A stretch of 64,000 nt of DNA from the NCBI GenBank assembly GCA_034104345.1, contig JAXEDY010000005.1, positions 1 to 64,000 of the forward strand, read 5' to 3'. The translations under genes were made by a program, and so were the position numbers. Shown one piece after another: positions 34,916 to 44,263 of this stretch (positions are counted from its first letter, which is position 1; every line of letters begins with the position of its first letter). This DNA is from HGM11416 sp034104345. Its GTDB lineage: Bacteria; Bacillota; Clostridia; Christensenellales; Borkfalkiaceae. The notes beneath the pieces were generated by a model, which searched no databases, was not told where the DNA came from, and was given only the letters and a program-made list of their open reading frames with translations.

Positions 34916-37636
34916 ATGTCGAAAAAAGAACTCGATTCCGCTCTTACCGACGAATTCAGAAAGACGTTAGAGCAGACGAACATAATAAACGTTGAAGTAG
35001 ACAACGAGCTTAAAAAATCGTTTATCGCCTATGCGATGGCGGTTAACGTATCGCGCGCCATACCCGACGTGCGCGACGGCTTGAAACCCGTTCACCGCCG
35101 CATTTTATACGCAATGAACGAGATGGGTTTAACGCCCGACAAAGCGTATAAAAAATGCGCCGCCATCGTCGGCGACGTGTTAGGTAAATATCACCCCCAC
35201 GGCGACAGTTCGGTTTACGACGCCTTGGTAAGGCTCGCGCAAGATTTCTCGATAAATCTTCCGCTCGTAGACGGGCACGGAAACTTCGGCTCGGTCGACG
35301 GCGATCCACCCGCGGCTTATCGTTACACCGAAGCCAGAATGAGCAAACTCGCCCTTGAAATGCTCCGCGATATCGACAAAGAAACGGTAGATTTTTACCC
35401 CAACTTCGACGATACGCGCATGCAGCCTACCGTGCTTCCCGCAAAATACCCGAACCTTCTGGTAAACGGATCCGACGGCATAGCGGTAGGTATGGCTACG
35501 AACATTCCGCCGCACAATCTTAACGAAGTTATCGACGCGACGGTTGCGTTAATCGAAAATCCCGAAATAACAATCGACGAACTTATGCAATACGTTCCCG
35601 CGCCGGATTATCCCACGGGCGCGCTGCTTATGGGCAGATCGGGCGTTAAAAACGCATACAGAACGGGCAGAGGCAGCGTAATACTCCGCAGTCGCTGCGA
35701 AATAGAAGAATTCGCAAACGGAACCAGAAGCCGCATAGTCGTAAGCGAACTTCCCTATCAGGTAAACAAACAGAAGTTAATCGAATATATCGTAGAACTC
35801 GTAAAGCAGAAACGGCTCGACGGAATCGCCGACATCAACGACGAATCCGACCGCCACGGCATGCGCATCGTAATAGATATAAAGAAAGACGCCAACCCGC
35901 AGGTCGTTTTGAACATGCTTTATAAGCACACCGATTTGCAGGTATCTAACGGCATAATTCTTCTCGCTTTGTTAGACGGCGAACCGAAGGTGCTTAACTT
36001 AAAGCAGATTTTGCAGGCGTATATAAAGCACCAGATCGAAGTAGTTACGCGCAAAACCAAATACGACCTTGCAAAAACCGAAGAACGCGAACATCTCGTA
36101 AAAGGTTTGGTTATCGCGCTCGCGTCTATCGACGAAGTTATCGATTTAATCAAAAAATCGCGCGATCGTCAGGAAGCGCAGGCAAAACTTATGGCTTCGT
36201 TCGAACTCGACGAAAAGCAGGCGAACGCTATTTTGGATATGCGCTTGCAGCGTTTAACTTCGCTCGAAGTCGAAAAACTTAAAGAAGAACTTGCCGAACT
36301 CGACGCGATTATGGCAGATTTACGCGATATTCTCGCAAAACCCGAAAGAGTGCTTGCAATCGTTAAAAACGACTTGTTAGACGTTAAAAACAGATATCCG
36401 TCGCCCAGAAAGACCGAACTTTCTTACGACGAGAGCGACATCGACATAGCCGACCTCGTAAAAGAAGAAGACGTGGTTATAAGCATGACTCACTTCGGCT
36501 ATATCAAGCGCATTTCGCTCGAAGAATATAAATCGCAACGTCGCGGCGGCAAGGGCGTTACCGCGCATAAGCCCAAAGAAGAAGATTTCGTCGAAAACAT
36601 GTTCGTCGCTTCTACGCACGCCAGATTGTTGTTTTTTACAAACTTCGGCAAGGTTTATCGCTTAATGGGCTACGAAATTCCCGAGGCGCAGAAAACGGCG
36701 CGCGGCAGGGCGGTGGTCAACCTGCTCCAACTCGGCGAAGGCGAACGCGTTTCGGCGGTAATTCCGCTTAACGAAAGCGCCGAAGCGGTTAAAAAACGCG
36801 AAGCCGAAAGGCTTGCAAAAGCGGGCGACGACGGTGCGGAAGTCGGCGTAAGCGCCGATACCGCGGCAGAAGAACTTGTTGAAGCCGAAACCGACGAAAG
36901 CAAAAAATTCGTAATTTTAGCAACTAAACGCGGCTTGATTAAAAAGACCGCGGCAAGCGAATTCGACAATATAAGAAAGACCGGCAAAATAGCCGTTAAC
37001 TTAAACGAAGGCGACGAACTTATTTCGGCTCAGGTAACGAGCGGTAACGACGAAATCATAGCCGCTTCGCACGCGGGCAAGTGCATTCGCTTTGCCGAAA
37101 CCGACGTCCGCGCAACCGGCAGAGATACGCAGGGCGTTAAGTGCATGGAAATCGACGACGACGATTCGGTCGTTGATATGATAGCCGTCAAAGAAGGTTA
37201 CGATATTTTAACCGTATCCGAACACGGCTTCGGCAAACGCACCGACGTTAACGAATACCGTTTGCAATCGCGCGGCGGCAAAGGCGTTAAGGCGGGCGTG
37301 TTCAACGAAAAAACCGGCTCGCTCGTGTGCATGAAACTCGTTAAAGAAGACGAAGACGTAATGCTTATCGCCGACAGCGGCATTATTATTCGCACCAGGG
37401 CCAACGAAATTTCGCTTATCGGCAGAGATACCAAGGGCGTTACCATAATGCGCCTTGAAAACGGCGTGGTCGCCACGGTGGCGGTCGTTCCGCACAGCGA
37501 AGAAGAACCCGAAGAAGGCGACGAAAACGCCGAAACATCGGGAATCGAAAACGGCGAAGCGGTGGCGGTCGAATCCGCAACCGAAACTTCCGAATCGGCT
37601 GAATCTTCCGAAACAGGCAGCGGCGAAGAAAACTAA
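34916..37636 (+). CDS. gyrA: DNA gyrase subunit A
   Basis: 906 residues, longer than the usual 800-880. Catalytic Tyr137 lies in A-Y-R-Y-T-E-A-R-M. H-P-H-G-D-S-S-V-Y-D keeps the Ser and Asp of the quinolone region, so no classic resistance change. The GyrA box Q-R-R-G-G-K-G is at about 541-547 of the C-terminal wrapping domain. Between blades, about residues 625-665, is an acidic Ala/Glu-rich insert, and the last 50 residues are a Glu/Ser-rich tail. Both extras could tune DNA wrapping; inference. SD AAAGGAGA. Co-transcribed with gyrB. Confidence 0.97.
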   Translation: MSKKELDSALTDEFRKTLEQTNIINVEVDNELKKSFIAYAMAVNVSRAIPDVRDGLKPVHRRILYAMNEMGLTPDKAYKKCAAIVGDVLGKYHPHGDSSVYDALVRLAQDFSINLPLVDGHGNFGSVDGDPPAAYRYTEARMSKLALEMLRDIDKETVDFYPNFDDTRMQPTVLPAKYPNLLVNGSDGIAVGMATNIPPHNLNEVIDATVALIENPEITIDELMQYVPAPDYPTGALLMGRSGVKNAYRTGRGSVILRSRCEIEEFANGTRSRIVVSELPYQVNKQKLIEYIVELVKQKRLDGIADINDESDRHGMRIVIDIKKDANPQVVLNMLYKHTDLQVSNGIILLALLDGEPKVLNLKQILQAYIKHQIEVVTRKTKYDLAKTEEREHLVKGLVIALASIDEVIDLIKKSRDRQEAQAKLMASFELDEKQANAILDMRLQRLTSLEVEKLKEELAELDAIMADLRDILAKPERVLAIVKNDLLDVKNRYPSPRKTELSYDESDIDIADLVKEEDVVISMTHFGYIKRISLEEYKSQRRGGKGVTAHKPKEEDFVENMFVASTHARLLFFTNFGKVYRLMGYEIPEAQKTARGRAVVNLLQLGEGERVSAVIPLNESAEAVKKREAERLAKAGDDGAEVGVSADTAAEELVEAETDESKKFVILATKRGLIKKTAASEFDNIRKTGKIAVNLNEGDELISAQVTSGNDEIIAASHAGKCIRFAETDVRATGRDTQGVKCMEIDDDDSVVDMIAVKEGYDILTVSEHGFGKRTDVNEYRLQSRGGKGVKAGVFNEKTGSLVCMKLVKEDEDVMLIADSGIIIRTRANEISLIGRDTKGVTIMRLENGVVATVAVVPHSEEEPEEGDENAETSGIENGEAVAVESATETSESAESSETGSGEEN

Positions 37637-37684
37637 ATAATCCGTTCGATAAAATCAAAAAAAACGAAATACTAATAAAAATGC

Positions 37685-37722
37685 AAGCCGAAATTCGTAA
37701 AACAGCGAGTTTCGGTTTGTTT
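37685..37722 (+). terminator. probable terminator after gyrA
   Basis: GCCGAAATTCG pairs with CGAGTTTCGGT (one mismatch), followed by TTGTTTTGT. Confidence 0.6.
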
Positions 37723-37777
37723 TGTCGTTAGTTTTTGTGCAAAAAGGCTCATATTGCATTATAAGTTGACTAAACGC

Positions 37778-37806
37778 TTGAAAAATAAAAATAAAAGTGT
37801 TATACT
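37778..37806 (+). promoter_or_regulatory. promoter of the ecfA1-ecfA2-ecfT-truA operon
   Basis: TTGAAA at 37778-37783, 17-bp spacer, TATACT at 37801-37806; start near 37813. Confidence 0.75.
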
Positions 37807-37850
37807 AGAACGACAGTTTTAAATTCCGATAATCCCGAAGAACGCAAAAA

Positions 37851-38687
37851 ATGAAGATCATAGAGATAGAAAACGCCGATTTTTGCTATGAAGGCGAAGC
37901 AAAAAAAGCGGTTGGCGGGCTAAACTTTTCGGCTGAAAGCGGCGAATTTATCGCGCTTGTCGGCCAAAACGGAAGCGGAAAAAGCACCGCAGCTCGGCTT
38001 ATAAACGGGCTTTTAATTCCGCAAAGCGGCTCGGTTACGGTGGTCGGCTTAAAAACGAGCGACCAAAAAAATCTGTTTACCGTTCGTTCGAGAGTGGGAA
38101 TGGTTTTTCAGAATCCCGATAATCAGACGGTCGCCACCATCGTAGAAGACGACGTGGCTTTCGGCCCCGAAAATTTAGGCGTAAAACGCGAAGAAATCGA
38201 AAAACGAATAACCGAATCGCTTATGGCGGTAGACATGCTCGATTTCCGCGAAAGCGAAGCGGAAGCGCTTTCGGGCGGGCAGAAACAGCGCGTCGCCATT
38301 GCGGGCGTGCTTGCCATTTCGCCCAAGGTTTTGATTTTAGACGAATCCACTTCGATGCTCGATCCCAAGGGCAGGCGCGAAATTATGGACATAGTAAAAA
38401 AACTCAATCGCGAAAAAGGCGTTACCGTTATCTGCGTAACTCACTATATGGACGAAGCCGCTTCTGCCGACAGAGTTGTGGTTTTAAACGGCGGAAAAAT
38501 AGTTGAGTCGGGCACCCCGCGCGAAGTTTTCTCGCACGAAAAAGAACTTTTAAACAGCGGGCTTTGTCTGCCGCGCGCAACGTATATTTTCGACCGCCTT
38601 GCCGAAAAGGGCATTTTAAGCGGCGAAATCGCTTTAAACGGCGAAGAACTTAAAAACAAATTATGCGAATTGTTTGCGAAAATTTAA
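37851..38687 (+). CDS. ecfA1: energy-coupling factor transporter ATPase 1
   Basis: 278 residues. Walker A G-Q-N-G-S-G-K-S-T, Q-loop V-F-Q-N-P-D-N-Q, signature L-S-G-G-Q-K-Q-R-V, Walker B L-I-L-D-E-S and an H-loop His. One of two ATPases of the shared ECF module that powers uptake of vitamins and metals with interchangeable S components. The stop lies 25 bp inside the next gene. Only a weak SD (GAAGAA) precedes the ATG. Confidence 0.95.
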   Translation: MKIIEIENADFCYEGEAKKAVGGLNFSAESGEFIALVGQNGSGKSTAARLINGLLIPQSGSVTVVGLKTSDQKNLFTVRSRVGMVFQNPDNQTVATIVEDDVAFGPENLGVKREEIEKRITESLMAVDMLDFRESEAEALSGGQKQRVAIAGVLAISPKVLILDESTSMLDPKGRREIMDIVKKLNREKGVTVICVTHYMDEAASADRVVVLNGGKIVESGTPREVFSHEKELLNSGLCLPRATYIFDRLAEKGILSGEIALNGEELKNKLCELFAKI

Positions 38688-39538
38688 AATTTTCATACGA
38701 CGGCAAAAAAGCCAAAAATAAAAAATACGCGCTTGCGGGCGTTAATCTGAAAATCGAAAGCGGCGAATTTTTCGGAATAATCGGGCAAACGGGAAGCGGA
38801 AAAAGCACGCTTATCCGTCATTTTAACGCGCTCGAAACCCTGCAGGAAGGCGTTTTGCGGGTGGGAGAATTCGACTTAAACCCAAAAAGCAAAAACTATA
38901 AAAAACTTTTAAAACCCCTGCGCGAAAAGGTGGGAATGGTTTTTCAATATCCCGAACAGCAACTTTTTGCCGACACCGTTTTTGCGGACGTGGCTTTCGC
39001 GCTTAAAAATTTTAAACCGGATATAGCCGAAAACGAAGTTAATTTTGCCGTTAAAAAAGCCATGCAAAGCGTGGGACTTAACTTCGAAGAATATAAAGAC
39101 AAATCGCCTTTCGATTTATCGGGAGGGCAAAAACGCCGCGTCGCCATTGCGGGCGTTTTGGTCGTTAATCCCGAAGTTCTGGTTCTCGACGAACCGGTGG
39201 CGGGGCTCGATCCGCTCGGCAAAAAAGAACTTATGGAACTTCTGCACGGCATAAACGCGGGCGGAACTACCATAATCGTGGTTTCGCACGATATGGACGA
39301 AGTTGCCGAAAACTGCGACCGCGTCGCTTTAATGGAAAACGGTTGCGTAAAAGCCGTGGGCGCGCCCAAAGATATATTTTTAAGCGAAAACGGCGCGGGC
39401 GAACGCATGGAGCTTCCTCTCGTTGCCGACCTTTTAATTTTTTTGAAAAGCCGCGGCGTTTATTTGAATTGCGACCTTACCCCCGATTCGTTTATAGAAT
39501 CGGTAGAAAAAGAGGTCGAAAAGCGCCGGATTAAATAA
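38663..39538 (+). CDS. ecfA2: energy-coupling factor transporter ATPase 2
   Basis: 291 residues, overlapping ecfA1 by 25 bp in another frame, so translation is coupled. Walker A G-Q-T-G-S-G-K-S-T, Q-loop V-F-Q-Y-P-E-Q-Q-L-F (typical of EcfA2), signature L-S-G-G-Q-K-R-R-V and Walker B L-V-L-D-E-P. Forms the ATPase pair with EcfA1 on the membrane protein EcfT. Confidence 0.95.
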   Translation: MRIVCENLKFSYDGKKAKNKKYALAGVNLKIESGEFFGIIGQTGSGKSTLIRHFNALETLQEGVLRVGEFDLNPKSKNYKKLLKPLREKVGMVFQYPEQQLFADTVFADVAFALKNFKPDIAENEVNFAVKKAMQSVGLNFEEYKDKSPFDLSGGQKRRVAIAGVLVVNPEVLVLDEPVAGLDPLGKKELMELLHGINAGGTTIIVVSHDMDEVAENCDRVALMENGCVKAVGAPKDIFLSENGAGERMELPLVADLLIFLKSRGVYLNCDLTPDSFIESVEKEVEKRRIK

Positions 39539-39628
39539 CGAAATGCCTTGGCGGGCAGAGTAAAAACGCCCCGCACATATAAAAACAGGCGGCAAACCCC
39601 GCCGAAAAACAAAAAATACAGCAAAAAA

Positions 39629-40450
39629 ATGTTAAAAAACGTAGCGTTCGGGCAATATTACAAAACCGAATCGTTCTTGCATCGAATGGATTCGCGGGCG
39701 AAAATATTGCTTTTAATCGGATATATAACCGCGGTGTTTGTCGTAAAAAACTTTTACGGTTTTTTGGCGTGCGCGTTTTTTCTCGCGACGGCGGTCGTTT
39801 TTTCGCGCGTGCCGGTTTTTAAGGTGTTAAAAAGCATAAAAGGCATTTTGTTTTTAGTAATTTTTACTTCGCTTTTAAACGTTTTGTTTTACGCGGGCGA
39901 GCCGAATAAAATATTTTTCGAGTGGGGAATAATAAAAATCACCGATTCGTCGCTTATTTTTGCGGCGTTTATGTCTATAAGGCTTATTATGTTGGTTATG
40001 GGCAGTTCGCTTTTAACCTTAACCACCACGCCCGTCGCTCTTACCGACGGCATCGAAAGCCTGCTTTATCCCTTAAAACTCGTAAAATTCCCCGTGCATG
40101 AACTTGCGCTTATCATGAGCATCGCTTTAAGGTTTATCCCCACGCTTGCAAACGAAACCGACCGCATAATTTCGGCGCAGAAAGCGCGCGGAGCCGATTT
40201 CGAATCGGGCGGGGCGTTTAAGCGCGTTAAGGCGTTTATCCCGGTGCTGATTCCGCTTCTTATAAGTTCGTTCCGCCGAGCCGAAGAACTGGGTGACGCA
40301 ATGGACGCGCGTTGCTATCGCGGAAGCAAGGGTAGAACGAGATATAAAAAGTTGAAACTCGGCTGGCGCGACCTTGTTGCGGCGATTTTTTATGCGCTTT
40401 GCCTTGCCGCGGTTATTTATCTTAACATAACTTTCGTCGCCGTAATTTAA
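39629..40450 (+). CDS. ecfT: energy-coupling factor transmembrane protein EcfT
   Basis: 273 residues from ATG 39629, which gives the family start M-L-K-N-V-A-F-G-Q-Y-Y; a TTG at 39548 would add 27 basic residues without family support. About five to six membrane segments; near the C-terminus the coupling helices include Q-K-A-R-G-A-D-F and D-A-R-C-Y-R-G (AR-G motifs) that contact the two ATPases. No clear SD precedes the ATG, so it may depend on coupling. Followed by truA, the common order. Confidence 0.9.
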   Translation: MLKNVAFGQYYKTESFLHRMDSRAKILLLIGYITAVFVVKNFYGFLACAFFLATAVVFSRVPVFKVLKSIKGILFLVIFTSLLNVLFYAGEPNKIFFEWGIIKITDSSLIFAAFMSIRLIMLVMGSSLLTLTTTPVALTDGIESLLYPLKLVKFPVHELALIMSIALRFIPTLANETDRIISAQKARGADFESGGAFKRVKAFIPVLIPLLISSFRRAEELGDAMDARCYRGSKGRTRYKKLKLGWRDLVAAIFYALCLAAVIYLNITFVAVI

Positions 40451-40475
40451 AAGGCTGCAAGGTTAAGGTGTTTTT

Positions 40476-41213
40476 ATGCGCGTGGTTTTAGAAATACAAT
40501 ACGACGGAACGCATTTTTTCGGTTGGCAGAATCAGCCCGATAAACGCACCGTTCAGCAAACGATAGAAGAAGCGGTTTCGTCGGTTACGGGCGAAAATTG
40601 CGTTTTAATCGGCAGCGGCAGAACGGACAGCGGCGTGCATGCCGAAAGGCAGATTGCGCATTTCGACGTTCAAAGCGAAATTATTCCGTCCGAAAAATAT
40701 CCGTTCGCTTTAAATCAGATACTTCCGCCCGACGTGAAGATAATAAAAAGTTATCCTGCGCCCGAAGGGTTTCACGCAAGGTATTCGGCAAAACGCAAAA
40801 CTTACGTTTACCGCTTTTATAAAAGCAGGGTTATATTGCCCCTTTACGAAAGATATTACTGTCGGGCAGAAGACAGGCTCAACGCGGAAAAAATGCTCGC
40901 CGCCGCGAAAGAGATAGAAGGCACGCACGATTTCAAGTGTTTTCTGGCGGCGAACAGCGACGTAACCGACACCGTGCGAACCGTTTATTCTTGTAACGTA
41001 ACCGAAAAAGGCGCAATCGTCGAAATAACGGTTTGCGGCAACGGATTTTTATATAATATGGTGCGCACTATTGCCGGCACGCTTTATTTTGTCGGGCTCG
41101 GAAAAATGACCGCCGCCGACGTGAAAAAGGCTATAAACGACAAAGACCGTTTAGGAGTTGGCAAAACCATGGCGGCAAAAGGGCTTACCCTTTTAAACGT
41201 AGAATATAATTAA
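40476..41213 (+). CDS. truA: tRNA pseudouridine(38-40) synthase
   Basis: 245 residues. N-terminal V-L-E-I-Q-Y-D-G-T-H-F-F-G-W-Q, the catalytic Asp in G-R-T-D-S-G-V-H-A, and N-G-F-L-Y-N-M-V-R near the C-terminus are family hallmarks. Isomerises uridines 38-40 of the tRNA anticodon arm. Last gene of the ecf operon. In many Bacillota rplM and rpsI come next; here two other genes intervene. Confidence 0.96.
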   Translation: MRVVLEIQYDGTHFFGWQNQPDKRTVQQTIEEAVSSVTGENCVLIGSGRTDSGVHAERQIAHFDVQSEIIPSEKYPFALNQILPPDVKIIKSYPAPEGFHARYSAKRKTYVYRFYKSRVILPLYERYYCRAEDRLNAEKMLAAAKEIEGTHDFKCFLAANSDVTDTVRTVYSCNVTEKGAIVEITVCGNGFLYNMVRTIAGTLYFVGLGKMTAADVKKAINDKDRLGVGKTMAAKGLTLLNVEYN

Positions 41214-41218
41214 ACAAG

Positions 41219-41257
41219 TCGAACGTTAAACGAATCGAACGTTAAACGAATCGAACG
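41219..41257 (+). repeat. 16-bp tandem repeat behind truA
   Basis: The unit TCGAACGTTAAACGAA occurs at 41219-41234 and 41235-41250, followed by a partial TCGAACG. No coding role. Confidence 0.8.
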
Positions 41258-41339
41258 CGGAATATACGAGGCGTAAAATTTAAAACGGAAGTGCATCCTT
41301 AAAAATATAATTTCCCCGCATGGGTAAAATAAGGAAAAA

Positions 41340-42785
41340 ATGATTTACGAAAAAATAAAAAACAACAAAATAATAAAAGCGGTGTGCGCCTTTCAGGCGA
41401 CTTCCGTTTATATATACGTTTTGTGCGCTTTGGCGGTTTTATCAAACGCTTTCGGGCTCGACGCGTTTATAATCGCGCCCATGCTTATTTTGCTGTGCAT
41501 AACCAATTTGTTTGCGGATAACGTTATTTACGCTTCGCCCGTCGTGTTTACGGTCGCATTCTGCATATCGCCGCAACACTCGCCGGCAAAAGGCGATTTA
41601 AGTTATTATTTGTCCGTTCCGTTTTTGTGCGTAATAGGTCCGCTGGTTCTTGCCGTTTTTATAACGGCGATTATTCGCGCGGTAAAAAACAAAAACTTTA
41701 AAAATATAAGTTTTAAGCGCGGGCTTGCTTTGGGAGCGGTCGCTTATTCGGCGGCGCTTTTGCTCAACGGCACCTTTTCCGCGGGGCACGATATTCTCGA
41801 TTTTTCGGTAGGCGCGCTTACCGTATTTACCATAGCGGGGCTTTATTTCTTTTTTGTTGCGACAATCGACGGCGAAAACATAAACTACGAATATCTTTGC
41901 ACGGCTATGGTTGCAAGCGGCTTTGTCGCGCTTTTGCAACTCGGCGTTATCTACCTCAAAAACGTCGGTTCGTTTACCGCGCTCGATAACGAGTGGAAAT
42001 GGCTTTTATATTCGGGCTGGGGCATAAGCAACACGATAGGGCAATACGTTGCCATGATGATTCCGCCTTGCTTTTATTTCGCAATTAAAAAAGGCAGAAT
42101 TTTAACTTCGTTCGTGCTGGCGGCGTTTTTATATGCGGGAACTTATTTTTCGCTATGCCGTTCGGGCATGCTTATAGGCGCGGCGGTTTGCTTAGTGTGC
42201 GTAATTTTAACCTGCATTTTTGTCGAAAACAAAAAACGCAGCATAATCTGTACCGTTATTTTCGGGTCGTTGCTCGCGTTGGTTTATTTCGTTTCGTTCT
42301 TCGGCAAAAAATTCCCCGACTTTTTCGACTTTTTGCGCAACGTCGGATTTTCGGATCGCGGAAGATTCGAAATATGGAAAAACTCGGTCGATTTATTCTT
42401 GAAAAATCCCGTGTTCGGGGCGGGATTCAACGCGTACAGCCGCGATTATAACTGCGGTTTTTCGCTCGGATTCGCGCACAACACGCCCATTCAGATTCTT
42501 TCTTCGTGCGGGGCTGTCGGCGTTATTGCTTTCGTTTATTTCCGCGTGCAAACCGTTAAACTTTGCGTTCATAAAATCACGCCCGTTCGTGCGCTTTTAA
42601 TAATGGAAATTCTTTCTTATATTGCGCTCGGCTGGCTCGATATAACAGGCTTTTCGCCTTATTTCAATATTGTTTTTGCCGTTTTAATCGCGGCAATGGA
42701 AAAAGAAAGTCTCATAGGCGAAAATTTTTGTGCAACGCTTTTTATAAACAAGCGCAATTCGATTGCCGCAAAGGCTAAAATTTAA
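41340..42785 (+). CDS. O-antigen ligase/polymerase-like membrane protein
   Basis: 481 residues, AAGGAAAA SD. About ten to twelve hydrophobic segments. The segment F-S-D-R-G-R-F-E-I-W with N-P-V-F-G-A-G-F-N and later F-A-H-N-T-P-I-Q-I-L matches the Wzy/WaaL (O-antigen ligase) family, with Arg and His in a periplasm-like loop. In a Gram-positive cell it probably joins or polymerises a lipid-linked surface glycan. It lies between truA and rplM together with a glycosyltransferase, interrupting a usual ribosomal-gene neighbourhood. Confidence 0.78.
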   Translation: MIYEKIKNNKIIKAVCAFQATSVYIYVLCALAVLSNAFGLDAFIIAPMLILLCITNLFADNVIYASPVVFTVAFCISPQHSPAKGDLSYYLSVPFLCVIGPLVLAVFITAIIRAVKNKNFKNISFKRGLALGAVAYSAALLLNGTFSAGHDILDFSVGALTVFTIAGLYFFFVATIDGENINYEYLCTAMVASGFVALLQLGVIYLKNVGSFTALDNEWKWLLYSGWGISNTIGQYVAMMIPPCFYFAIKKGRILTSFVLAAFLYAGTYFSLCRSGMLIGAAVCLVCVILTCIFVENKKRSIICTVIFGSLLALVYFVSFFGKKFPDFFDFLRNVGFSDRGRFEIWKNSVDLFLKNPVFGAGFNAYSRDYNCGFSLGFAHNTPIQILSSCGAVGVIAFVYFRVQTVKLCVHKITPVRALLIMEILSYIALGWLDITGFSPYFNIVFAVLIAAMEKESLIGENFCATLFINKRNSIAAKAKI

Positions 42786-42832
42786 GGGAAAGGATATAAA
42801 TCGTTATTGTCGATTATTTTCAAAGGAAAAAG

Positions 42833-44032
42833 ATGAACAAACCAAGGGTAATTTTCCCCTTCGTCGAAGCGGGGATGGGGCATATAATGCCGCAAAAAAG
42901 CATATATTCGGCGTTCGAAAAAAAATACGGCGACAAAGTGGAATGCGTTAAGTCCGACTTTTTCAACGAAAACGGCGATCCGCTGTTAAGTCGCTTCGGG
43001 TGGCACATGGCGCGCGAAGTCGAAAAAGAAAATTTAAGCAAAGTTTACGGCTTTTTCACCACGTTTTCGCTGATTTTTTGGGGCACTCAACTTTCGACGT
43101 GGGGGGTGATGCGCGCTTACGTTCCCGGTTCTTGCCGCAAGGGTATCGAGCATATGCGTGAACTTAACCCCGATTTGGTGGTAAGCACTCACTGGGCGAC
43201 CAACTATTACGCCGAACGCATGACGAATAAACCCCTGACGGTACGCTATATTCCCGATATTTACATAAACAAACTCGATTGTTATCCCTGCGATTTAACG
43301 CTCGTTTCTAACGACGTGGGTTATAATCACGGGCTTAGCGCTTTTAAATACCGCTATAACGAAAAAAACCTGAAAAAAGTGCCTTTCTGTATACGCGAAG
43401 AAGCGTTTTCGGCCGATCCCGACAAAGCGCGCGCGCGCGAAAAATTAGGAGTAGGCGCCGAAGAATTCGTCGTGGTTTCGATAGAAGGCGGCTACGGGAT
43501 AGGCAAAACGCCCGCTATCTGCAAAGAAGCGTTTAAGCGAAACATGCCCGTAACTATTTTCGCGCTTTGCGGAAAAAACGAAAAAGCCCGCAAAAAAATA
43601 GAAAAAATGGTTGCGGCAAACAAGGATAAGCAAACGAAGGTAATAGTTAAAGGGTTTATCGACAACGTGTTCGATTATTTTGCCGCCGCCGACTTAATGT
43701 GCGGAAAAAGCGGCGCTTCGACAACCGCCGAACCCTGTTTTTTCGGGCTTCCGATGATTATAACAAAGCATGCTTCGCATATCGAGCGAAACAACGCGAA
43801 ATATTACGTCGATTATTTAAAATGCGCGTTCAACATTTTTAACACGAAAAAAATCTGCGATAAAATCGAAGAACTTAAAAACGATCCCGCGGAAATTAAA
43901 AGACTTAAAGAAAGAGAGCTTAAAAATCACGAAAACTATGGCGCCGAAAAAGCCGCCGACGAAATTTTCGATCTTTTATGCTCGCGCTTCCCTTATTTAA
44001 AAGAAGAAGCAAAAAGCGAAATCGGCGGATAA
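42833..44032 (+). CDS. GT28-type glycosyltransferase (MGDG synthase/UgtP-like)
   Basis: 399 residues, AAAGGAAA SD. The N-terminal E-A-G-M-G-H (compare GGGH) and the long N-terminal domain resemble monogalactosyldiacylglycerol-synthase-type enzymes; the C-terminal domain has V-S-I-E-G-G-Y-G and the UDP-sugar motif G-K-S-G-A-S-T-T-A-E with P-M-I-I. No membrane segment; probably peripheral on the inner leaflet. Likely glycosylates a lipid, perhaps together with the adjacent ligase-like protein. A second, diverged member of this class is at 51591-52730 on the minus strand. Confidence 0.75.
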   Translation: MNKPRVIFPFVEAGMGHIMPQKSIYSAFEKKYGDKVECVKSDFFNENGDPLLSRFGWHMAREVEKENLSKVYGFFTTFSLIFWGTQLSTWGVMRAYVPGSCRKGIEHMRELNPDLVVSTHWATNYYAERMTNKPLTVRYIPDIYINKLDCYPCDLTLVSNDVGYNHGLSAFKYRYNEKNLKKVPFCIREEAFSADPDKARAREKLGVGAEEFVVVSIEGGYGIGKTPAICKEAFKRNMPVTIFALCGKNEKARKKIEKMVAANKDKQTKVIVKGFIDNVFDYFAAADLMCGKSGASTTAEPCFFGLPMIITKHASHIERNNAKYYVDYLKCAFNIFNTKKICDKIEELKNDPAEIKRLKERELKNHENYGAEKAADEIFDLLCSRFPYLKEEAKSEIGG

Positions 44033-44106
44033 AAGCAAAAAAAGGCGCAAACGTCGCCAAAAAGCCTCAAAATCAAGGCAAATTTGCAAAAAACGCTTTA
44101 AATCGC

Positions 44107-44135
44107 TTGACTTAAAGGTTATAACCTTGTAAAAT
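44107..44135 (+). promoter_or_regulatory. promoter of rplM-rpsI with a palindromic spacer
   Basis: TTGACT at 44107-44112, 17-bp spacer, TAAAAT at 44130-44135. The perfect 14-bp palindrome AAGGTTATAACCTT occupies 44115-44128, inside the spacer. Leader of about 120 nt. Confidence 0.8.
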
Positions 44136-44141
44136 ATTTAG

Positions 44142-44250
44142 GCTGATTATCGGAAAAGCGGCAAAAGAAGGAATAGCCCCCCTTTTTGGAAGTTTTTCTC
44201 AATAATATATTTTTTGCGGATTTTTGTCCGCGTAACACTTAAAAAATCAG
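44142..44250 (+). promoter_or_regulatory. 5' leader of rplM
   Basis: About 120 nt of leader with a small stem GCGGA-TTTTT-GTCCGC near 44216-44231 just ahead of the SD. L13 leaders of Bacillota are known autoregulatory RNAs; this may be one, but I cannot verify the fold. Confidence 0.3.
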
Positions 44251-44263
44251 GAGAAAACATATC

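Noticed and set aside
35180..35230. Quinolone-resistance change in GyrA
   Set aside because: The HPHGDS-SVYD segment has the Ser and Asp of sensitive enzymes.
41219..41257. Possible CRISPR array
   Set aside because: Only two and a half copies of a 16-bp unit directly joined, with no spacers and no cas genes.
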